This document shows, piece after piece, positions 7,980-16,920 of a stretch of 46,350 bases of DNA (position 1 is its first letter; each line of letters opens with the position of its first letter). A model generated the notes under the pieces. The model did not search any database, had not been told where the DNA came from, and was given only the letters and a program-made list of their open reading frames with translations. The stretch is taken from the NCBI GenBank assembly GCA_027451805.1, contig DAIDIF010000051.1, positions 1 through 46,350 of the forward strand, written 5' to 3'. Source of the DNA: Acidobacteriota bacterium. Its GTDB lineage: Bacteria > Acidobacteriota > Terriglobia > Terriglobales > SCQP01. Both the position numbers and the translations under genes were made by a program.

Positions 7980-8944
7980 CACTTCCCAATCGCGTTGACG
8001 CACGTTTAGGGATGGCCCTGGCCGCGATTCTGCTCCTCACTGCCGGCTCTGCGGCTGCCCAGCAGCGGCCCCGGCAGATCCCCAAGGCGCCGTTTACCTT
8101 CCGTGCCAACGTGGGCGAGGTGCTGGTGCATGCCAGCGTGTTCGATCAACATCATCGCGCGGTGCAGAACCTGCCGGAATCGGATTTCACCGTGTACGAA
8201 AACGGCGTGCCCCAGCACATCGAGTACTTCGCCCATTCCGACGCGCCGGTTTCGGTCGGCATCCTGGTGGACAACAGCGGCAGCATGCGCGACAAACGGC
8301 CCGAAGTGAATAAGGCGGCCATCAATTTCGTGCGCGCCAGCAATCCGCAGGATGAGGAATTTATCGTCAATTTCAATGACGAGTACTACCTTGACGCGCC
8401 TTTCACCAGCAGCATCCCGACGTTGCAAAAAGGCCTGGAACAGATCGAATCGCGCGGCGGTACCGCGCTGTACGACGCCCTCATCGCCTCGCTCGACTAC
8501 CTCAACCGCAACGCCAAAAACGACAAGCACGTGCTGCTGGTGATCACCGACGGGGACGACGACGCCAGCCGCTACACGCTGGAGCAGACCGTGCGCATGG
8601 TGCAGTCGGAGGACCCGCCGCTGATCTACTGCATCGGCCTGCTGGATTCCGACGATACCGGATACATGAAGAAGCAGGCTGAACGTGCGCTCAAGGCCCT
8701 GGCCAAAGCCACCGGCGGGGTCGCTTACTTTCCCAAGAACCTTCAGCAGGTCGATGCCATCACCCGCGAAGTCGCCACCGCCATCCGCGCGCAGTACACG
8801 CTGGCCTACCACTCCAACCAGACCGGCGACGGATTCCGCGCCATTCGCGTGGTGGTGAAGGACCGCCGCCTCAAGCACCTGATCGTGCAGACCCGCAAGG
8901 GCTATTACCACACCGCCACGGCCGGCGCGGCCGGCAATCCCTGA
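7976..8944 (+). CDS. Secreted VWFA-related domain protein, tandem paralogue (start GTG 7976 or ATG 8012)
   Basis: 'LVDNSGSMRDKRPEVNKAAINFVRASNPQDEEFIVNFNDEYYLDAPFTSS', 'IRAQYTLAYHSNQTGDGFRAIRVVVK'; GTGA overlap with the upstream gene. Confidence 0.84.
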   Translation: MTLPNRVDARLGMALAAILLLTAGSAAAQQRPRQIPKAPFTFRANVGEVLVHASVFDQHHRAVQNLPESDFTVYENGVPQHIEYFAHSDAPVSVGILVDNSGSMRDKRPEVNKAAINFVRASNPQDEEFIVNFNDEYYLDAPFTSSIPTLQKGLEQIESRGGTALYDALIASLDYLNRNAKNDKHVLLVITDGDDDASRYTLEQTVRMVQSEDPPLIYCIGLLDSDDTGYMKKQAERALKALAKATGGVAYFPKNLQQVDAITREVATAIRAQYTLAYHSNQTGDGFRAIRVVVKDRRLKHLIVQTRKGYYHTATAGAAGNP

Positions 8945-9010
8945 CGCCGCGGCCGGTGAAGGCCCGTTTGGCGCGATAATAGACGCCAGGAGTTTGCGGA
9001 AGGACGGCCG

Positions 9011-10198
9011 ATGTTTCGCGCCTATTTGGATAACAACGCCAGCGCCCCGATGGTGCCGGAGGTGCTGCAGGCGATGCTGCCCGCGCTGCAGGGTGAGCTG
9101 GGAAATGCCAGCTCCATTCATCAGCGCGGCCAGGCGGCCAAGGCGGCGCTGGAATCCGCGCGGTCGGAGGTGGCGGCGCTGATCGGCGCGCGACCGGCGG
9201 AGATCGTCTTTACCAGCGGCGGCACCGAAAGCGACAACTTGGCGATTCGCGGCGCGGTGGAGGAATGGCAGCAGCGGCATCCCGGCGCCGCGCCCGCCCA
9301 TCTGATCACCACCCGCATCGAGCATCACGCCGTTCTGCACGTTTTCGAAAGCCTTGAGCGGCGCGGCCATCCCGTGACCTATGTGCCTGCCGGACCCTCC
9401 GGCGTTGTCGCTCCCGCGGCGGTTGCTGCCGCACTGCAGCCCGACACCGCGCTGATTTCGGTGATGATGGCCAACAATGAGACCGGCGTGCTTCAGTCGG
9501 TGGAAGCTGTGGGCGAATTGGCCCGAGCCGCCAAGGTCGCCTTCCACGTGGACGCGATTCAAGCCGTGGGGCGGGTGCCGGTGGACGTGCAGCGCATCGG
9601 CTGCCATCTGCTCAGCCTCAGCGGCCACAAGATTCATGCTCCGGCGGGCGTGGGGGCGCTCTATGTGCGGCGCGGCACCCGCCTGCAGCCGCTGCTGCTC
9701 GGCGGCCATCACGAACGCGACCGCCGCGCCGGTTCGGAGAATCTGCCCGGCATTCTCGGTTTCGGCGCCGCCGCTCGGCTGGCGCGCCAGGAACTCGACG
9801 TGGCGGCGGCGCGCATGGCCGGGTTGCGCGACCGTTTCGAGGCTGGCCTTGCCGCTGCGGTCGCCGATCACGAGGTGGTGGGGCGTGGCGCGCCGCGGGT
9901 CGCCAACACCAGCAACGTCTGCTTCGCCGGTATCGAGGGCGAGGCGTTGGTGATCGCCCTGGATCTGCACGGCGTTTGCGCTTCAACCGGCGCAGCCTGC
10001 TCGTCGGGCGCGATCGAACCGTCGCACGTCCTGCTGGCCATGGGCTATACCCGCGCCCAGGCGCGCGCCTGTGTCCGCTTCAGCCTCGGCCGCCAGACTA
10101 CCGAAGCCGACATCACCGCCGTACTCGAGGTGCTGCCGGGTCTGGTGGAGCGTCAGCGAAAGCTCTCCGGCGCCGGAGCGTTGGCACGGTCGGCATGA
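9011..10198 (+). CDS. Cysteine desulfurase (NifS/IscS family)
   Basis: 'YLDNNASAPMVPEV', 'FTSGGTESDNLAIRG', 'SLSGHKIHAPAGVGALYVRRG', active-site loop 'STGAACSSGAIEPSHVL'. Confidence 0.93.
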   Translation: MFRAYLDNNASAPMVPEVLQAMLPALQGELGNASSIHQRGQAAKAALESARSEVAALIGARPAEIVFTSGGTESDNLAIRGAVEEWQQRHPGAAPAHLITTRIEHHAVLHVFESLERRGHPVTYVPAGPSGVVAPAAVAAALQPDTALISVMMANNETGVLQSVEAVGELARAAKVAFHVDAIQAVGRVPVDVQRIGCHLLSLSGHKIHAPAGVGALYVRRGTRLQPLLLGGHHERDRRAGSENLPGILGFGAAARLARQELDVAAARMAGLRDRFEAGLAAAVADHEVVGRGAPRVANTSNVCFAGIEGEALVIALDLHGVCASTGAACSSGAIEPSHVLLAMGYTRAQARACVRFSLGRQTTEADITAVLEVLPGLVERQRKLSGAGALARSA

Positions 10199-11319
10199 AC
10201 GAAGCCGGCGCACCCTTGGCCGTGGCCATGTCGGGCGGGGTGGACAGCTCCACCGTGGCCGCCATGCTGCACGCGGAAGGCGGACCGCTGGTGGGTCTGA
10301 CCATGCAGCTCTGGAACCACCGCCGTTTGGCCGGTGCCCCGGGCATTCCCGAACACGCCTCCGGCCGCTGCTGCTCGCCCGACGATGTCCACGACGCCCG
10401 CCGTATTGCCGAACACATCGGGATTCCTCACTACGTGGTCAATCTCGAGCAGCGCTTCGAGCAGACCGTGGTACGGGACTTCGTGCAGCAATATCGTGCC
10501 GGCCGTACCCCGGTGCCTTGCAGCCATTGCAATACCGCCGTCAAATTTGATCAACTGCTGGCCACCGCCCGTCAGATCGGCGCCGAAGCGGTCGCCACCG
10601 GACATTACGCCCGCGTGCGCTTCCATGCGGAGACCGGGGGCTACGAGCTGCTCCGTGCGGTGGACGACGCCAAGGACCAGACGTTCTTTCTCTGGGGCCT
10701 GAGCCAGGAACAACTCCAGCGCGCCCGCTTTCCGCTGGGCGGGTTGCAGAAGAGCGAGGTACGCGCCCGCGCGGCGCAGTTTGGCCTTTCGGTCGCGGGC
10801 AAGCCGGATAGCAATGAGATCTGCTTTGTCCCCGGCGGCGACTACGCCGCCTTTCTGAAGGCTTATGCTGAGGAACAGGGCGACCCGGTTGCCGCCGGCG
10901 GTGGCGACGTGGTCGCCCGGGACGGGCGCGTGCTCGGCGCCCACACCGGCGTGCATCGTTTTACCGTGGGCCAGCGCAAGGGACTCGGAATCGCCACCGG
11001 CGAGCCGCTGTATGTCATCGAGCTGGACGCCGCGCGCAACCGCGTGATCGTCGGCCCCGACCAGGCGCTGCTCGCACGCACGCTCACCGCCAGCCGCTGC
11101 CACTGGATCGGCGGCGCCGCGCCCGCGCCGCCTACCCGCGTCGAAGCGCGAATCCGCCATCGCCACGCGCCCGCTCCCGCGTGGGCCGAGCCGCTGCCCG
11201 GCGCGCGCTTGCGGGTCGAGTTCGACCATCCGCAGCGCGCCATTACCCCCGGACAGGCGGTGGTGCTGTATCAGGGTGAGCGCGTTTTGGGCGGCGCCTG
11301 GATCGATGCCGCCGCCTGA
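10195..11319 (+). CDS. mnmA: tRNA-specific 2-thiouridylase MnmA
   Basis: 'VAMSGGVDSSTVAAMLHAEG', 'GRTPVPCSHCNTAVKF', 'ATGHYARV', 'DQTFFLWGL', 'GKPDSNEICFVPGGDY', 'HTGVHRFTVGQRKGLGIA'; 4-nt ATGA overlap with the cysteine desulfurase. Confidence 0.94.
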   Translation: MNEAGAPLAVAMSGGVDSSTVAAMLHAEGGPLVGLTMQLWNHRRLAGAPGIPEHASGRCCSPDDVHDARRIAEHIGIPHYVVNLEQRFEQTVVRDFVQQYRAGRTPVPCSHCNTAVKFDQLLATARQIGAEAVATGHYARVRFHAETGGYELLRAVDDAKDQTFFLWGLSQEQLQRARFPLGGLQKSEVRARAAQFGLSVAGKPDSNEICFVPGGDYAAFLKAYAEEQGDPVAAGGGDVVARDGRVLGAHTGVHRFTVGQRKGLGIATGEPLYVIELDAARNRVIVGPDQALLARTLTASRCHWIGGAAPAPPTRVEARIRHRHAPAPAWAEPLPGARLRVEFDHPQRAITPGQAVVLYQGERVLGGAWIDAAA

Positions 11320-11321
11320 CC

Positions 11322-12002
11322 TTAGCCCCGCGGCGCCGACGCCACCAGCAGCGGCAGCACGCGCTGGCGTATGCGCGCCCCATACGCCAGGCTCCAAACG
11401 ATGGCAAACACCGTCAGGACACCCAAAATGAGCGGCGACAGCACCAGCACCGCGGCCGGCGGCAGCGTAAACACCAGCACGATGCGCAGCGCCAACTCGC
11501 CGACAAACACCGCGCCCCACATCGCGGTGATCAGCCGGTTGCCGCGCCGCACCTCGGGCAGGGACCAGCTGGCGTCAAACCGCGCGCGCTTTTCCGCATC
11601 GGCGCCCGCCATGAAGTAGCGGCCGAAATAGAACATCAGCGGCCGCGGCAGGAGCAGCGAAACAAAGCATCCGACGCCAAAGGCGCCGGTAGCGAACGAT
11701 TCCCGAATCAGCAGCAGCTTCGGGCTGCCACCCAGGCTGATCGCCAGCGCGTCCACGATGATCCCAAAGATCACCATCGCCGCAATCGGGTCCAACTGCC
11801 GGTTGCGCGCCAAACCCCAAATGCTGTCCGACACCGGAAACAGCGTCGCGAATACTAGCGCGGTGTACTCGGATCGTGAAATGAAATGCTTGGAAAACTC
11901 ATAGAGCAGCACCGGCACTACCGTGTTGAGCACCATGCTCCAAATCACGCCGCGCACAAGTTGCCGGCCGGGGTCGCTCGGGGCTGGAGGGGTGCTCGGC
12001 AA
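11322..12002 (-). CDS. Integral membrane protein (VC0807-like family)
   Basis: Multi-TM; 'VLNTVVPVLLYEFSKHFISRSEYTALVFATLFPVSDSIWGLARNRQLDPIAAMVIFGIIVDALAISLGGSPKLLLIRESFATGAFGVGCFVSLLLPRPLMFYFGR'. Confidence 0.65.
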   Translation of the reverse strand: MPSTPPAPSDPGRQLVRGVIWSMVLNTVVPVLLYEFSKHFISRSEYTALVFATLFPVSDSIWGLARNRQLDPIAAMVIFGIIVDALAISLGGSPKLLLIRESFATGAFGVGCFVSLLLPRPLMFYFGRYFMAGADAEKRARFDASWSLPEVRRGNRLITAMWGAVFVGELALRIVLVFTLPPAAVLVLSPLILGVLTVFAIVWSLAYGARIRQRVLPLLVASAPRG

Positions 12003-12070
12003 GAATATCTCTCGTCTGGTCCAGCTGGAAATCGCCTTGCACGCCCGCGACGTTGAGCGGCGCGGCCGCC

Positions 12071-12547
12071 CTAAGCCTTGCCGCGCTGCGCCAGCCGCTG
12101 GGCGCGGCGCTGGCCGGCCTGTTCGTAGCGGCGCTTCTCCTCATCCGTCTCCGGCAGCACCGGCGGCACCGCCATCCGATCGCCGCTGTCATCCACCGCC
12201 ACGAAGGTCAAGTAGGCGCTGCTGGTGTGCCGCCGCTTGCCGGTGAGCATGGATTCCGCAAACACCTTCACGCCCACTTCCATTGAGGTGTGGAACGCCC
12301 GGTTGACGCTGGCCTTCAGGACCACCAGTTCGCCGATATGAATCGGATAGCGGAAGTCCATGTGGTCCACCGAGGCCGTGACCGCCACGTTGCCGCAATG
12401 GCGGCAGGCGGCGATCGCGGCGCAGAGATCCACCAGGTGCATGACCTTGCCGCCCAACACGTTGCCCATGATGTTGGCGTCGTTGGGCAGCACCAGTTCG
12501 GTCATCTCCGACTGCGACAGGCGCACGGGTTTGGCTTCTTCCGACAC
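12071..12547 (-). CDS. Acyl-CoA thioesterase (hotdog fold)
   Basis: 'LVLPNDANIMGNVLGGKVMHLVDLCAAIAACRHCGNVAVTASVDHMDFRYPIHIGELVVLKASVNRAFHTSMEVGVKV' is typical of the YciA/BACH family. Confidence 0.88.
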   Translation of the reverse strand: MSEEAKPVRLSQSEMTELVLPNDANIMGNVLGGKVMHLVDLCAAIAACRHCGNVAVTASVDHMDFRYPIHIGELVVLKASVNRAFHTSMEVGVKVFAESMLTGKRRHTSSAYLTFVAVDDSGDRMAVPPVLPETDEEKRRYEQAGQRRAQRLAQRGKA

Positions 12548-12549
12548 GC

Positions 12550-12990
12550 CTAGGAGGAGGGGTGGCCGGGGCGAACCGGGGTCTCTTTGCGCGCTAGGTA
12601 GGAAACCAAATAGCACTCCGCCTGCTTCTGCAGCCGCGGATCGGAATGCCCCTTCACCCAACGCTTGAGCTCTTGATCGTAGAGCAGCGTGCCGTGCTCG
12701 CCCGGAGTGTGATCCACTTCCAGCACGTAATAGATCAGAATGCCGTTTTCCTTGTCGCGGGCGATGCTAAAGCTGATCTTGTCCGCCTGCCGCTTGGCCG
12801 GCAGCCAGGGGCAGTGCTTGGCATAGCCGAAGTTGCACCACTCTTTGATGGCGGAATCGGGCGGGACCTCGCCGTCATGGCCGGGAGCGGTACAAACGCC
12901 TTTCCACGCATCGCCCAACGGCAGGCGCGGCCGCGCATGCCAAGCCCAGGCGGTGAACTCTTCGGTCGGCAGAAAGTATGGGCAAGCCAT
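12550..12990 (-). CDS. Conserved hypothetical protein with four spaced cysteines
   Basis: 'MACPYFLPTEEF...GVCTAPGHDGEVPPDSAIKEWCNFGYAKHCPWLP...'; tight arrangement with the thioesterase; Cys pattern looks like a metal site. Confidence 0.6.
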   Translation of the reverse strand: MACPYFLPTEEFTAWAWHARPRLPLGDAWKGVCTAPGHDGEVPPDSAIKEWCNFGYAKHCPWLPAKRQADKISFSIARDKENGILIYYVLEVDHTPGEHGTLLYDQELKRWVKGHSDPRLQKQAECYLVSYLARKETPVRPGHPSS

Positions 12991-13019
12991 AAAATGGAGA
13001 TTCGTGAGTGTGACTTTTT

Positions 13020-13340
13020 ATGGTAGCAAACCGGCTCGAACGCTTGCTGGAGTTTGTGCGGGACCATCCCGGAGACGCCTTTGCGCGCTATGGCCTGGCC
13101 ATGGAGTGGATGCGCGCCGGCGACAGCGACGCCGCACTTGAGCAGTTTGCTCAGTTGCGCCAACGCCACCCCGACTACCCCGCCGGTTACCAACAGGCGG
13201 GCCAGCTTCTGATCGGGCTGCGACGGCATGGGGAAGCCCGCGCGCTGCTGGCCGCAGGGATCGCTGCCGCCCGCCGCCAAGGCGACCCGCACGCTGCCAC
13301 GGAAATGCAGGGGCTCGTGGACGAGCTTCCGCCCGAGTAA
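13020..13340 (+). CDS. Small TPR-like protein
   Basis: 'VANRLERLLEFVRDHPGDAFARYGLAMEWMRAGDSDAALEQFAQLRQRHPDYPAGYQQAGQLLIGLRRHGEARALLAAGIAAA' has TPR periodicity. Confidence 0.65.
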   Translation: MVANRLERLLEFVRDHPGDAFARYGLAMEWMRAGDSDAALEQFAQLRQRHPDYPAGYQQAGQLLIGLRRHGEARALLAAGIAAARRQGDPHAATEMQGLVDELPPE

Positions 13341-13353
13341 GCCGCTGCGGCCT

Positions 13354-15735
13354 TCAGCGCAGCGCTTCTTCGACTTCGGCCAGCCAATCCGGACGTTTCA
13401 GCAGTTCGCGCGGCTTGGGACCGTCCGCCGGGCCGACGATTCCGTCCTTGTGCATCAGATCAATCAGGTGCGCGGCGCGCCCGTATCCAATCCGCAGCCG
13501 CCGCTGCAGGAGGGACGTACTCGCCTTGCCGTACTCCACCACCACGCGCACCGCGTCCTCGAACATCGGATCATCGTCACCATCTGGCGCGGCTGCATCG
13601 CCGGTGGCACCGATCTCCTCCCCGGCCGGCGCCTCGTCGTCTTTGGGCGGTGCCTGCAGGAAGGCGGTATCAAAACGCGGCTGGCCTTGCGCACTCCAGG
13701 CATCCACCACGGCGCCGATCTCCGGCTCGGTCACGAAGGCGCCATGCACGCGATGGAAACGCGACGTGCCGGGCGGCAGAAAAAGCATGTCGCCCTTGCC
13801 GAGCAGCAACTCGGCGCCTTGCGAGTCGAGGATGGTGCGCGAATCCACCCGCGTCGCCACGCGGAACGACATGCGCGCGGGGAAGTTCGCTTTGATCAGG
13901 CCGGTGATCACGTCCACCGAGGGCCGCTGGGTCGCCAGGATCAGGTGAATGCCCACCGCGCGCGCCATCTGCGCCAGCCGGGTGATGGATTCCTCCACAT
14001 TATGCGCATCCACGATCATCAGGTCCGCCAGCTCGTCGATCACGATCACGATGTAAGGCAGCGGACGGTTGTCGTCGCTTTCGCCCAGGTTGTCGAACAG
14101 GCCGGGCGACCGCGCTTCGAACAGCCGGTTGAACTGCGCGATATTACGGACGCCGCGGCCGGCCAGCAGCTTCAACCGCCGCTCCATCTCGCGCAGCGCG
14201 TTGCGCAGCGCGTTTGCCGCCAGCTTGGGCTCGGTGATGATGGGCGTGTACAGGTGCGGTATGCCGTCGTAGAGGCCCAGTTCCAGCCGTTTCGGATCCA
14301 CCAGGATGAGCCGCACCTGGTCGGGCGTGGACTTGTACAGCAACGACACGATCATGCTGTTGAGCGCCACGCTCTTGCCCGATCCGGTCGAACCCGCAAT
14401 CAACAGGTGCGGCATCGCCGCCAGGTCGGTCACCACGATCTGTCCGTTGGCATCTTTGCCCAACGCCATGGTCAGGGGCGACTTCGAGGCCTGAAACTGG
14501 TCGGAGGCGATGATCTCGCGCAAAAAGATCGTCTCCCGGTGCGGGTTGGGCACTTCGATCCCCACCGTGTTCTTGCCCGGGATGCGCTCGATGTAAATGG
14601 ACTCCGCCGCCAGCGCCAGGCACAGATCGTCGTTCAGCGCCGTAATGCGGTTGTATTTCACGCCCGCCTGCGGTTTGAATTCGTAGGTCGTCACCACCGG
14701 TCCGGGATTGATCTGCGTCACCTGGCCGCTGACGGCGAACTCCTCGCACTTGGCGGTCAGCCGCGCCGCCATCTCGCGCAACTCGGCCTCGTCCACTCTG
14801 TTCCCCGGCCCAGGCGACTGCAGCAATGACAACGGCGGCGCCTTGAACTGCCCCGAGGCTACGCGCATCGGCTTTGCCGCGGCCGGCGGCGGCGCCGCCT
14901 CCCGCACCTGGATCGGCGCCGGCGCCGCTGCCGGCTCGTTCGCCGCCTCCCGCTCGCGACCCATTTCCCGACGTGCCCGAATCGCGGCCGTCTCGACGTC
15001 CAGCGGCCGGGTCCGGGCCGGAATGAAAGTGGCTTCCACCGCCGGCTCCTGCTCCGGCTCGCGCTCCCGTTTTTGCTGTACGCGCTCGGCGCGCTGCAGG
15101 GCCCGCTCCTGCTGCCGGGCTTTCCGCCAGGTCTGCAGTCGTTTCCACGGCAGCATGACCGCCGTCAGCAGTGAACCCAAGCGCCCGTCGGCCATCTCCC
15201 GCCACCACGCGCGCGAAGCGCCGAAAGAGAACTTGGTGGCCAGAAACAGGCCGACGAGCAGTAGCGTCGCGGTCAGGACGTAGGCGCCAATCGGATTGAA
15301 CGCCGCCAGCAGCGCACGCGCCGCAAAGCCTCCCACCATGCCCTCAAGCGGAACGCTGCCCCGCCACCGCCCGTGCCACGGCAGCTCGGCCAGCAGGCCT
15401 CCGATCGCCGCCATCGTCACCAGCAGCCCGATCACGTGGCTGAGCCGCGCTGGTTGCGATTGGGGAGCGCGGAACCAGCGCAACGCCAGGCTGACTAATC
15501 CCGCCACCAGTAAAAACGACGCGATGCCCAGCGTCTGGAACAGCACATCGGCCACGTTCGCGCCTACCGGCCCGACCCAATTGGCGGTCCGGGCCAAGGC
15601 TGCAGCCGTATCCAACGACGGGTCAGCGGGACGATAGCTCGCCAGCGCCAATCCCAGCAGCGCCGCCGCCACCAGAATTAGCAACCCGACCAGCTCGTTG
15701 AACCGCCGATTGGCGGTGGGCCGCAGCGGATGCAC
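13354..15735 (-). CDS. ftsK: DNA translocase FtsK/SpoIIIE
   Basis: N-terminal TM region; 'HLLIAGSTGSGKSVALNSMIVSLLYKSTPDQVRLILVDPKRLEL', 'IVIVIDELADLMI', 'LILATQRPSVDVITGLIKANFPARMSFRV'; C-terminal winged-helix gamma domain 'STSLLQRRLRIGYGRAAHLIDLMHKDGIVGP'. Start GTG 15735 inferred. Confidence 0.93.
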   Translation of the reverse strand: MHPLRPTANRRFNELVGLLILVAAALLGLALASYRPADPSLDTAAALARTANWVGPVGANVADVLFQTLGIASFLLVAGLVSLALRWFRAPQSQPARLSHVIGLLVTMAAIGGLLAELPWHGRWRGSVPLEGMVGGFAARALLAAFNPIGAYVLTATLLLVGLFLATKFSFGASRAWWREMADGRLGSLLTAVMLPWKRLQTWRKARQQERALQRAERVQQKREREPEQEPAVEATFIPARTRPLDVETAAIRARREMGREREAANEPAAAPAPIQVREAAPPPAAAKPMRVASGQFKAPPLSLLQSPGPGNRVDEAELREMAARLTAKCEEFAVSGQVTQINPGPVVTTYEFKPQAGVKYNRITALNDDLCLALAAESIYIERIPGKNTVGIEVPNPHRETIFLREIIASDQFQASKSPLTMALGKDANGQIVVTDLAAMPHLLIAGSTGSGKSVALNSMIVSLLYKSTPDQVRLILVDPKRLELGLYDGIPHLYTPIITEPKLAANALRNALREMERRLKLLAGRGVRNIAQFNRLFEARSPGLFDNLGESDDNRPLPYIVIVIDELADLMIVDAHNVEESITRLAQMARAVGIHLILATQRPSVDVITGLIKANFPARMSFRVATRVDSRTILDSQGAELLLGKGDMLFLPPGTSRFHRVHGAFVTEPEIGAVVDAWSAQGQPRFDTAFLQAPPKDDEAPAGEEIGATGDAAAPDGDDDPMFEDAVRVVVEYGKASTSLLQRRLRIGYGRAAHLIDLMHKDGIVGPADGPKPRELLKRPDWLAEVEEALR

Positions 15736-15840
15736 CCCTTCAGGATATCGGCCTCGCCGCAAGCCGTAAGGTGTCAAGAAAGATACCGCACACGGGCCTG
15801 CTCCCGCCACCCGTCGAGAGTCCGATGGTCGAAGGCCTTG

Positions 15841-16266
15841 CTACCGGTGCGGCACCGCCGGCACCTTCTTTTTCGCCGGTCTTTCCAAATCCCCCGGCTG
15901 CTCGGTCGCGAGTGCGCCCGGGTTCGTCGCCAGCAGTTGGATCAGCTTCTTCTGTTCGTCCGTCAGTGGGGGTGCATTCTGGAGCGGCGCGATCACCGTG
16001 CGCTCGCTCGCCAGCCGCGGTTGCGGGCTGCGCGCGCGCAGTCGGTTCCACGCCAACCCCCACGCCAGTCCCAGCACCAGCAGCAGCGTCGCCGCCATCA
16101 CCACCCAAGCTGGCGCCACGCCGCCTTCCGGGCGCAGCATCGTCCAGCGCCGCGGCAGCGGCTGCGCCCGATGCTCGACCCAACGCTGCACCGTTTCCGG
16201 CGCAGGCTCGACCTGGCTGTGGTCGGCGAGCAGCTTCGTCACGACCTCATGCATGTCAGCGCCCAT
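15841..16266 (-). CDS. Single-pass membrane protein, putative anti-sigma/regulatory partner
   Basis: Immediately downstream of the ECF sigma gene; short cytosolic N-terminus, TM 'VVMAATLLLVLGLAWGLAW', periplasmic tail. Function inferred from position. Confidence 0.45.
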   Translation of the reverse strand: MGADMHEVVTKLLADHSQVEPAPETVQRWVEHRAQPLPRRWTMLRPEGGVAPAWVVMAATLLLVLGLAWGLAWNRLRARSPQPRLASERTVIAPLQNAPPLTDEQKKLIQLLATNPGALATEQPGDLERPAKKKVPAVPHR

Positions 16267-16269
16267 TCC

Positions 16270-16860
16270 CTACCTCCCGCCGGCCATCGCCGCTTCCAGC
16301 TTCTCGCGCAGCAGCCGGCGCGCCCTCAAACAGCGGGTCCGCACCGAAGCTTCCGGAATACCCAGGATCTTCCCAATCTCCCGCGCTGAAAGCTCCTCCA
16401 CCGTGGAGAGCAGCAGCGGCTGCCGCAGCTTTTTGGGTAAATGCCGGATGAACTGATCCGCCATCTGCTTCATCTCGCGCCGCTCGGCCAACTGTTCCGC
16501 CGAGGCGCCGCTCGCGCGCAGCTCCGAAATCGCATTCAGCTCCTCCACCGACACCATGCCGAGCCTTGGCCGTCGCGCGTTCGCCACTCGCCAGGCGATT
16601 CGCGCCAGCCACGCCGCCGGATTCTCCACCGCAGCGAGCCGGCCGCGGTACCGCCATGCCCGCTGCAGCGTCTCCTGCGCGGCATCTTCGGCGTCGTGGT
16701 GGTTCCGCAGCACGGCATAGGCGATGCGGTACAACATGCCCGCGTGCGCCCAAACCGCCGCTTCCCAAGCTTCCGACTCGGTCAGCGCTGCCGCTGGGGC
16801 CGCCATGCCCTCCTCGGCACCTTCATCAGATAAAGACCGGGGGGCGCCGGGAACGTGCAT
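16270..16860 (-). CDS. RNA polymerase sigma factor, ECF (sigma-70) subfamily
   Basis: 'MLYRIAYAVLRNHHDAEDAAQETLQRAWRYRGRLAAVENPAAWLARIAWRVANARRPR...LLLSTVEELSAREIGKILGIPEASVRTRCLRARRLLREKL': sigma2 and sigma4 regions. Confidence 0.9.
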   Translation of the reverse strand: MHVPGAPRSLSDEGAEEGMAAPAAALTESEAWEAAVWAHAGMLYRIAYAVLRNHHDAEDAAQETLQRAWRYRGRLAAVENPAAWLARIAWRVANARRPRLGMVSVEELNAISELRASGASAEQLAERREMKQMADQFIRHLPKKLRQPLLLSTVEELSAREIGKILGIPEASVRTRCLRARRLLREKLEAAMAGGR

Positions 16861-16920
16861 AAAAATCTGCGCGCACTCCCGCCTGCGCCGGGGTGCGCAC
16901 CTGCAGCCAGTTTAGCGCCG

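Noticed and set aside
8006-9970. 654-aa minus-strand ORF across the VWFA protein and cysteine desulfurase
   Set aside because: Shadow ORF: low-complexity Gly/His/Arg-rich translation, spans two well-supported plus-strand genes.
10153-11520. 455-aa minus-strand ORF opposite mnmA
   Set aside because: Shadow ORF created by GC codon bias; no motif support.
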